Below are positions 58,606 to 64,000 of a stretch of DNA of 64,000 nucleotides, piece by piece. How positions within the stretch are numbered: position 1 is the stretch's first letter; each line of letters opens with the position of its first letter. The position numbers and the translations under genes were made by a program. The notes under the pieces were generated by a model. That model saw only the letters and a list, made by a program, of their open reading frames with translations, had not been told where the DNA came from and ran no database searches. This DNA comes from Cyanobium gracile_A (GTDB lineage: Bacteria; Cyanobacteriota; Cyanobacteriia; PCC-6307; Cyanobiaceae), in the NCBI RefSeq assembly GCF_034931305.1, contig NZ_JAYGHY010000002.1, forward strand, positions 1 through 64,000. Direction: 5' to 3'.

Positions 58606-59445
58606 ATGGATTCCTTTCAACAGGCCTCGCCGCCGCCGACCCAACCCCTCGAGATCCGGGTGGGATTCGATGTGGCGCTGCGCTTCCCCGCGCCGACGCC
58701 CATGATCGTCACCCTGGGGGTGCATGCGAGCCGCGTCGCCGATCTGCTCGAGGAAGACCCGCTCCAGGTGGAGCCAGAGGTGCCGCTGCGCCTGTATGTG
58801 GATTCCTACGGCAACCATTGCCACCGGCTGGTGGCACCGGCCGGCGTGCTGCGACTGCGGGGCAGCGGGCTGGTGGCCGATTCCGGCCGGCCTGATCCGG
58901 TGCTGCCCGCTCTGAAGCAGCGGCCGGTGGAGGAGCTGCCGGAGGAGGCGCTGCTGTTTCTGCTGGCCAGCCGCTTCTGTGAGTCCGACCTGCTCTCGCC
59001 CATGGCCTGGTCCAGGTTCGAGGGGGGGGCTGGCGGCTGGGGGCGGGTGCAGGCGATCTGCGATTTCGTCCACGAACACGTGCGTTTCGATTACGGCCGT
59101 TCGAGCGCGACGAAAACCGCCCTGCAGACCTACGAAAGCCGGGAGGGGGTGTGCCGCGACTTCGCCCACCTGGCGATTGCCCTGTGCCGCTGCATGAACA
59201 TCCCGGCGCGATACTGCACCGGTTACCTGAGTGACATTGAGGTGCCGCCGCCCCACACGGCCATGGACTTTCACGCCTGGTTCGAGGCCTACCTCGGTGA
59301 TGGCTGGCACGTGTTCGACCCGCGCAACAACACGCCCCGCATCGGGCGGATCCTGATCGCCCGGGGCCGGGATGCGGCGGATGTGGCGCTCACCACCACC
59401 TTCGGCCCGTCGGAGCTGGAATCGTTTGAGGTGTGGACCGCATGA
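58606..59445 (+). CDS. Transglutaminase-like cysteine protein (second)
   Basis: 279 residues. The triad is Cys183 in EGVCRDFAHLAIALCRCMNIPARY, His223 in MDFHAWFEAYLG and Asp238 in WHVFDPRNN. The N-terminal ~130 residues differ from those of the first transglutaminase (RVGFDVALRFPAPTPMIVTLGVH, LRLYVDSYGNHCHRLVAPAG) and match the other subgroup found near Anbu. It starts three bases after the FGase-like gene, and its stop overlaps the Anbu start in ATGA, showing tight co-expression. It is cytoplasmic by sequence. Confidence 0.9.
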   Translation: MDSFQQASPPPTQPLEIRVGFDVALRFPAPTPMIVTLGVHASRVADLLEEDPLQVEPEVPLRLYVDSYGNHCHRLVAPAGVLRLRGSGLVADSGRPDPVLPALKQRPVEELPEEALLFLLASRFCESDLLSPMAWSRFEGGAGGWGRVQAICDFVHEHVRFDYGRSSATKTALQTYESREGVCRDFAHLAIALCRCMNIPARYCTGYLSDIEVPPPHTAMDFHAWFEAYLGDGWHVFDPRNNTPRIGRILIARGRDAADVALTTTFGPSELESFEVWTA

Positions 59446-60170
59446 CCTATTGCGTGGCCGTGTTGCTGGAAGGCGGGATGGTGTTCGCCTCCGATTCACG
59501 CACCAATGCAGGCCTGGACGATTTCGCCAGTTTCTGCAAGATGACCGTGTTCGAGCGCAAGGGCGATCGGGTGCTCGTGCTGCTCAGCTCCGGCAGCCTG
59601 GCCGGCACCCAGGCGGTGATCGGTCTGCTGCGTCAACGGGCGGAGGCCGGCGACGGGAGCCCGTCCGTCTGGACGGCGCAGACCATGTTCGAGGTGATGG
59701 GCCTGGTGTCGGATGCGGTGCGGGCGATTGAGCAGCGGGATGGTCCCTACCTCAAGGCCTCCGGCTCCAGTTTCAATGCGTCCTTCCTGGTGGGCGGGCA
59801 GATCAAGGGGGAGGAGCCCCGGCTGTTCCGGATGTATGCCGAGGGCAATTTCATCGAAGCCGGTGCGGACACGCCCTTCCTGCAGACGGGCGAGGCCAAG
59901 TATGGAAAGCCGATCATCGACCGAGTGATCCATTCCGACACCACGCTGGCGGAAGCCGCCAAGTGCGTGCTGGTGTCCTTCGATTCCACCATGCGCAGCA
60001 ACCTCTCGGTGGGGATGCCGATCGACCTGCTCCTCTACGAGCGGGATCGCCTCGCGATCACCCAGCGGCGCCGATTCAGCGAGGGTGACGCCTACTTCAA
60101 GGACCTCAGCGCCGAGTGGAGCGTGGGTGTGCGGCAGGTGTTCCGGGAGCTGCCGGAACTGGTCTGGTAG
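59442..60170 (+). CDS. Anbu proteasome-type protease
   Basis: 242 residues. After Met removal the N-terminal Thr (TYCVAVLLEGGMVFASDSRTNAG) is the expected catalytic nucleophile, with Asp17 (ASDSRTN) and Lys32 (FCKMTVF) as the other triad members, as in Anbu. The fold is that of a proteasome beta subunit/HslV relative: VLVLLSSGSLAGTQAVI, FNASFLVGGQIKGEEPRLFRMYAEGNFI and VLVSFDSTMRSNLSVGMPIDLLLYE. Anbu forms open helical or lock-washer rings; its targets are not known. It overlaps the preceding transglutaminase gene and is followed with no gap by an alpha/beta hydrolase. Confidence 0.92.
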   Translation: MTYCVAVLLEGGMVFASDSRTNAGLDDFASFCKMTVFERKGDRVLVLLSSGSLAGTQAVIGLLRQRAEAGDGSPSVWTAQTMFEVMGLVSDAVRAIEQRDGPYLKASGSSFNASFLVGGQIKGEEPRLFRMYAEGNFIEAGADTPFLQTGEAKYGKPIIDRVIHSDTTLAEAAKCVLVSFDSTMRSNLSVGMPIDLLLYERDRLAITQRRRFSEGDAYFKDLSAEWSVGVRQVFRELPELVW

Positions 60171-60788
60171 GTGGCCCCCGGCCCCGAGGGCGATTCCCCA
60201 CCGCTGGTGCTGATCCACGGGATGTGGGACACTCCCCGCCTGTTCGACCCCCTGCGGCGCCTGCTGGCGGGCCGCCGCGGCCCCCTGCTGATCCCCCATC
60301 TGCCCCACCGCTTCGGGCTGACGCCGATCGAGGTGCAGGCAGAGCTGCTCGGATCCCACATCGAAGCCAACTTCGGCCTGGAGCAACCCATCGATCTGCT
60401 GGGCTTTTCGATGGGAGGGGTGATTGCCCGTACCTGGATCCAGCTCCTGGGCGGCTATCGCCGCACCCGGCGGTTCATCAGCGTGGGCAGCCCCCAGCAG
60501 GGCACCCTCACGGCCCGTCCCTGGCCCAGCTGGCCCCTGGCCGGCATCGCCGATCTGAAAACGGGCAGCCCGCTGCTGCATCGGCTCAACGGAAATCTCA
60601 CCACGCTGCAGGACGTGGATTGCTGCAGCTTTTACTGTGAACCAGATCTGATGGTGATGCCGGCCTGGCGCGCCGTGCTGCCGCTCGGGCCTGGGAAAAA
60701 CCTGCCGGTGCGCTACCACCATCAGCTCCTGACTCACCCGGGGGCGCTGGAACCCCTGGTGATGGAACTGCTGCGGCCTGAGCCGTGA
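60171..60788 (+). CDS. Alpha/beta hydrolase (lipase/esterase-like)
   Basis: 205 residues from GTG 60171, directly after the Anbu stop. The oxyanion motif LVLIHGMWDTPRLFDPLRRLLAGR, the nucleophile elbow LLGFSMGGVIART with catalytic Ser, and the late Asp (EPDLMVMPAW) and His (HHQLLTHPG) are in the right order for a lipase-type fold. No signal peptide is present. The immediate TAG-GTG junction indicates it belongs to the Anbu transcript. The substrate is unknown; lipid or ester hydrolysis is likely. Confidence 0.8.
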   Translation: MAPGPEGDSPPLVLIHGMWDTPRLFDPLRRLLAGRRGPLLIPHLPHRFGLTPIEVQAELLGSHIEANFGLEQPIDLLGFSMGGVIARTWIQLLGGYRRTRRFISVGSPQQGTLTARPWPSWPLAGIADLKTGSPLLHRLNGNLTTLQDVDCCSFYCEPDLMVMPAWRAVLPLGPGKNLPVRYHHQLLTHPGALEPLVMELLRPEP

Positions 60789-60857
60789 GCAGCGGGATGG
60801 AATCCTGCTGATGGATTGTGTTTACCTTTCTGAAACCCTGCGAACTGGCGACGACCC

Positions 60858-61940
60858 ATGGACCTTGTCGCCATTTCCGTGCTGGTGCGCTGGTTGCTGG
60901 GCTGGGCCCTCTGTCTGCGGCTCTTCCGGCTCCCCCTGGGCAGGGCCAAGGGACACCCGAGGGTCTCGGTGCTGATTCCAGCCCGAGATGAGGAGTGGAC
61001 CCTCCCCAACCTGCTGCCGGCTCTCCGGGCGCAGAGCCTCACGCCATTGGAGGTGATCGTGATCGACGATCACTCCAGCGATCGCACCGCGGCGATCGCG
61101 ACGGTGGCCGGGGCCACGGTGATGCAACCGCCACCCCTGGCCGAAGGGTGGTGCGGCAAGACCTGGGCCCTGCACCATGGCGTCCGGGCCAGCAAGGGCG
61201 AGATCCTTGTCTTTCTCGACGCTGACACCGAGCCCTCTGCCGGTTTCCTCGAGCGTCTGGTGGCGGCCCAGCAGGAGTTGGGGGGTCTGGTGTCGGTGCA
61301 GCCGTTCCATCGCACTGAGAAGCCCTACGAGCAGCTCTCAGTGCTGTTCAGCCTGGTGGGGCTGATGGCGGTGCCGATGGGCCCGGGATGCGGTGTGGCC
61401 TTCGGACCGGCCATGGCCACCAGCAGGGTGGACTACGACCGGGTCGGGGGCCATGAGGCCGTCGCCGGCAAGGTGGTGGAGGACTGGTTCATGGGTCACC
61501 TGTATGAGAAGGCTGGGCTGCCGGTGAGTGCCTACATCGGCGACGGTCTGATCGAGTACCGCATGTATCCCGGTGGCTTCCATGACATGGTCATGGGCTT
61601 CGCCAAGAATTTCGCGACCGCCGCCGGTGAGGTGCGCTGGATTTGGATGCTGGCCGTCCTCCTGTGGATCTCTGGCCTGTTCTGGGCCGCCTGGTGCCTG
61701 CCGGCGGCCCTGCTGGGCTGGCCCTTGATGGGGGAGCCTGCGGTCCTGCCCAACCTGCTCCTGTATCTGGCCTTTGCGGTTCAGTTGATCGTCCTCACCA
61801 GGCGGGTGGGGAACTTCGCCTGGATCTGCCTGGTGTTTCCAATCCCCGTTCTGTTCTTCCTGGGGGTGTTCGTCCTGGCGATCCTGAATCTGAAGCGGGG
61901 CACGATTGAATGGAAAGGCAGGCAGTTCTCGACGCGCTAG
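60858..61940 (+). CDS. Membrane-bound GT2 glycosyltransferase (CrtQ/HpnB-like)
   Basis: 360 residues. A short N-terminal membrane helix comes first, then the GT-A domain (VSVLIPARDEEWTLPNLLPAL, VIVIDDHSSDRTAA, VFLDADTEPSAGFLERL with the DxD motif, VEDWFMGHLYEKAG). Two or three hydrophobic segments follow in the C-terminus (WMLAVLLWISGLFWAAWCL, LPNLLLYLAFAVQLIVL, LVFPIPVLFFLGVFVLAILN). This is the architecture of glycosyltransferases acting on carotenoid acids or hopanoids at the membrane. The next gene overlaps by 31 bases and encodes a CrtO-like acyltransferase, so a glycosylated and acylated lipid or carotenoid is a reasonable inference. Confidence 0.85.
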   Translation: MDLVAISVLVRWLLGWALCLRLFRLPLGRAKGHPRVSVLIPARDEEWTLPNLLPALRAQSLTPLEVIVIDDHSSDRTAAIATVAGATVMQPPPLAEGWCGKTWALHHGVRASKGEILVFLDADTEPSAGFLERLVAAQQELGGLVSVQPFHRTEKPYEQLSVLFSLVGLMAVPMGPGCGVAFGPAMATSRVDYDRVGGHEAVAGKVVEDWFMGHLYEKAGLPVSAYIGDGLIEYRMYPGGFHDMVMGFAKNFATAAGEVRWIWMLAVLLWISGLFWAAWCLPAALLGWPLMGEPAVLPNLLLYLAFAVQLIVLTRRVGNFAWICLVFPIPVLFFLGVFVLAILNLKRGTIEWKGRQFSTR

Positions 61941-62413
61941 CGGTTCTGGCCTGCGCGCTGGGCTGGCTGGGGTGGTCGGTGCTGATCGGGGCGCTGGCCC
62001 AGCGCCTGCCCCTGACGGCCCTGGAGCGCGACAACTGGTTGACGGGCCAACGCCCCTGGCCGGAGAGCATGGAGTCCTACGAGCAACGGCTGGGGATCGA
62101 GCGCTGGAAAGGCCTGCTGCCGGATGCCGGCGATGCCCTGCCTGGAGGTGTGCGCAAGAACAGCCTCGTGAGTCGTGATCCAGCCACGCTGCAGCGCCTC
62201 GTGGCGGAAACCCGGCGGGCCGAACTCGTGCACCTGGCCATCTGGCCCTTCTGGATCGTGACGGCCCTCTGGCTGCCGCCGGTCGGTGTGTTGATCAACC
62301 TGACCTTTGCGACCCTGTTCAATTTGCCCTGCCTGTGGCTGCAGCGCTACAACCGCCTGCGGCTCCAGCCCCTGCTTCTGGCCATGCAGGGCCGGCACAG
62401 CGCCGAGCCCTGA
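61910..62413 (+). CDS. CrtO-like glycosyl acyltransferase (membrane)
   Basis: 167 residues. A first membrane helix (VLACALGWLGWSVLIGALA), then the motif GIERWKGLLPDAGDALPGG with RKNSLVSRD, followed by RLVAETRRAELVHLAIWPFWIVTALWLPPVGVLINLTFATLFNLPCLWLQRYNRLRLQPLL. The R-W-K-x-x-L-P-x-x-G, E-T-R-R-A-E-x-x-H and NLP-x-x-x-x-QRYNR-x-R pattern is that of the staphyloxanthin-pathway acyltransferase CrtO (glycosyl-diaponeurosporenoate acyltransferase). It overlaps the GT2 gene by 31 bases. A decayed copy of the same family lies downstream. Confidence 0.7.
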   Translation: MERQAVLDALAVLACALGWLGWSVLIGALAQRLPLTALERDNWLTGQRPWPESMESYEQRLGIERWKGLLPDAGDALPGGVRKNSLVSRDPATLQRLVAETRRAELVHLAIWPFWIVTALWLPPVGVLINLTFATLFNLPCLWLQRYNRLRLQPLLLAMQGRHSAEP

Positions 62414-62604
62414 TCGTTCTGAGGCCCACCCGCTGGTCCTGCAGCTCGAGCTCCACGCCGAAGCCGCCGTCCATCGGGGATTCCCTTGCCTGGCGGGTGT
62501 TCGATCACCACGTCGGTAGGACGGAAGGTGGAGGACGACAGTCCGAAGCCGAAGGCAAAGGCCTCCGCCTGACCGAGACACGCCAGTCGCCGGTAGCCGT
62601 GCAT

Positions 62605-62785
62605 CGATCGCTGGACATCCCTGCCGCCGGTGGCCGGCCCGGCATTTTCGGTGGCTGTGGCCAAGAACAGCCTGGCGCTCTTGCAATTAGCGATCGTGAC
62701 AGCCCTGTGGTCTGAGCGTTACAACAACCAGTTGCGGGTCCAGGGCACGCGGCAGCGTCTGTACAAGCGGACGCCCCATCACTGA
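62605..62785 (+). pseudogene. Decayed second copy of the CrtO-like acyltransferase
   Basis: Frame 1 (62605-62652) reads RSLDIPAAGGRPGIFGG, matching RWKGLLPDAGDALPGG of the gene before. Frame 2 (62657-62785) reads VAKNSLALLQLAIVTALWSERYNNQLRVQ, matching VRKNSLV, LAI, IVTALW and QRYNRLRLQ in order, with two internal deletions. It ends with a stop at 62783-62785. A frameshift separates the parts. The 200 bases before it (62414-62604) hold nothing that I can identify. Confidence 0.6.
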
Positions 62786-62890
62786 TTGATCTGCCCCCGT
62801 AACCAGCCTGAATCTTCCATGGCCCAGCGGATGGGGTGTGTGATGACATTGCGTTCGCCCCATCGACGCAAGAAGCGCGGTCACGGGGTC

Positions 62891-64000
62891 TCAAGAACTG
62901 GTGGTGCCACGGGCAAAGTTTTTTAGTTTGCGTAACTGCTCCTTGACGGGCAGCAAGCTGCTTCTTAGGCCTGAGTAGAACGTGAAGTTGTTGATCACAG
63001 GATTGATTTTATGTTGTCTGCTGATGGCTGAATCCCATAGATCGGTAAGGATGTGGATATGACGATCGATATCGGATTTCTTCGCGTGTTCAAACCCAAT
63101 CTCTCTCATCTCTTGAGGATAGGGCTCTTTGATGATATCAGGAACCTCCTGAATGGACTCGTAGGTGAATCCTGCTCCTCCCAGGAACTCTTGGATATCC
63201 GGTCGAATGTTTGGGAAGACGATGCCGAGGCCTGCCGCTTGGGCTTCAGGGACGGCCATGGACCAGCCAACCGTGTTTCTGGTCGGGCATGCTGTGTAAA
63301 CCAGCCAGTTGTGGGCCTTGTAGACAAGGGGCATCTCATGGGGCTCAACCGCCCTATGAATGTTGATGGGGCTGCCATTCTCAGAGTTGAACTTGAGGAA
63401 AGCATCAGTGTTGAAGCCGATCGAATAGAGATTGAGTTTCTGGCTTGTCAGTTTGCCAAGTTCTACAAAATCTTCCAATCGTTTCTTTGGTATGCAGGCG
63501 CCAATGTTGAGAACTCCTGGCCTATTGTCTGAGCGATCATAGAAACGGCTGAACTTCATGACTGGCCAGCATGGATGCAACTTGCTTCGTCTGATGCCAT
63601 ACTTGCTCAAGAGTTTGCAGGCATAGGGAAAGGCAAGGATGCCGATGCAGGAGTCCGAATTTGCAGCAACACGAACCAAGCTGCCATAGGTCATGTGCTG
63701 GAGATTTAAGACGTCGAAGGAATGGGTCCTGATGGTGAACGGAATTGAGAATTTCTCGGCTGCCGCTGCAAGAGTTGGCGCTGTGTAGATGTAATGGCCG
63801 TGAAGAACGTCTGGCTTGAACTCCTGGATGATGGCATGGAGCTCTTCGTCACCAGAGATCTGGCGAAAGGGATGATGCTCTCTGCAGGCAAGATCTGCTT
63901 TGTAGGGCGTCACGACGAGTAAGTCGTAATTATCCTTTAGCGCTTCAACTTCATTGAGCATATAAGTCTGCGATATTGTAGGAAAGCCATGGAGGTACAT
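62891..64000 (-). CDS. Family GT1/GT4 glycosyltransferase (low GC; 5' end may lie outside window)
   Basis: 369 visible residues. The N-terminal pattern MYLHGFPTISQTYMLNEVEAL resembles the start of GT4-type glycosyltransferases, normally with a few residues before it, so the true start may be beyond base 64000. The segments LHGHYIYTAPTLAAAAEK, FTIRTHSFD, VLNIGACIPKKRLEDFVELG and VGWSMAVPEAQAAGLGIVFPNI fit a GT-B fold with the E-x(7)-G-type motif near residue 260. It transfers a sugar to an acceptor, probably in surface polysaccharide synthesis. GC is far lower than in the rest of the region, suggesting acquisition. Confidence 0.8.
   Translation of the reverse strand: MYLHGFPTISQTYMLNEVEALKDNYDLLVVTPYKADLACREHHPFRQISGDEELHAIIQEFKPDVLHGHYIYTAPTLAAAAEKFSIPFTIRTHSFDVLNLQHMTYGSLVRVAANSDSCIGILAFPYACKLLSKYGIRRSKLHPCWPVMKFSRFYDRSDNRPGVLNIGACIPKKRLEDFVELGKLTSQKLNLYSIGFNTDAFLKFNSENGSPINIHRAVEPHEMPLVYKAHNWLVYTACPTRNTVGWSMAVPEAQAAGLGIVFPNIRPDIQEFLGGAGFTYESIQEVPDIIKEPYPQEMREIGFEHAKKSDIDRHIHILTDLWDSAISRQHKINPVINNFTFYSGLRSSLLPVKEQLRKLKNFARGTTSS

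Noticed and set aside
62414..62604. Possible minus-strand gene fragment between the acyltransferase and its decayed copy
   Set aside because: A frame with segments such as AFAFGFGLSS and DVVIEHPPGKG is open, but it has no start context or family match and overlaps both neighbours.

Overview
This window comes from the chromosome of a high-GC unicellular alpha-cyanobacterium (Cyanobium or freshwater Synechococcus type). The lineage markers are the photosystem II peptide PsbY, the chlorophyll cyclase factor Ycf54, carotenoid isomerase CrtH, an SLH-type cyanobacterial porin and several short cyanobacteria-specific proteins. Most of the DNA is very GC-rich and tightly packed, with many ATGA or TGATG stop/start overlaps. 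Three stretches have visibly lower GC: about 2.25-7.2 kb, about 45.2-45.9 kb and the last 1.1 kb. These look acquired.

Layout. 0-2.2 kb: end of an FAD oxidoreductase, then an NHLM/HlyD-type secretion adaptor with a small membrane protein. 2.4-7.1 kb: a solute-binding lipoprotein directly upstream of a hybrid histidine kinase, convergent with a GAF-GGDEF diguanylate cyclase. 7.3-13.9 kb (minus strand): a five-gene envelope transport operon, FUSC, FUSC, OprB-like porin, TolC, CLC channel. 14-20.8 kb: MgtC, LCP protein, ABC exporter, RRM protein, DEAD-box helicase, cupin. 21-30.4 kb: metallophosphoesterase-recC-recB-recD, translationally coupled. 30.5-38.4 kb: small conserved proteins, ycf54, pdxJ, plsC, bolA, grxD, an atypical OmpR-type regulator, and two C-N hydrolases. 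38.5-44.3 kb: crtH, amylosucrase, trmFO, psbY, a gamma-carbonic-anhydrase-like protein and tRNA-Lys(TTT).

44.3-47.2 kb is a small genomic island inserted at the 3' end of tRNA-Lys. It is bounded by an imperfect direct repeat and a degenerate tRNA copy. It holds a RelE/RelB-type toxin-antitoxin pair, a protein with 21-residue repeats, and two diverged copies of a coiled-coil protein module. No integrase remains. 47.3-54.7 kb is an envelope and metal-stress block: LuxR-type regulator, porin, periplasmic protein, two-domain multicopper oxidase, two DUF305 proteins, DUF302 plus a decayed DUF302 copy, MerR regulator, CsbD.

55-60.8 kb (plus strand) is the most notable unit: a branching-enzyme-like GH13 protein, transglutaminase, N-formylglutamate amidohydrolase-like protein, second transglutaminase, the proteasome-related protease Anbu and an alpha/beta hydrolase. 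Most of these junctions are overlapping or abutting. 60.9-62.8 kb encodes a GT2 glycosyltransferase, a CrtO-like acyltransferase and a decayed copy of the latter. The window ends inside a low-GC family 1/4 glycosyltransferase.
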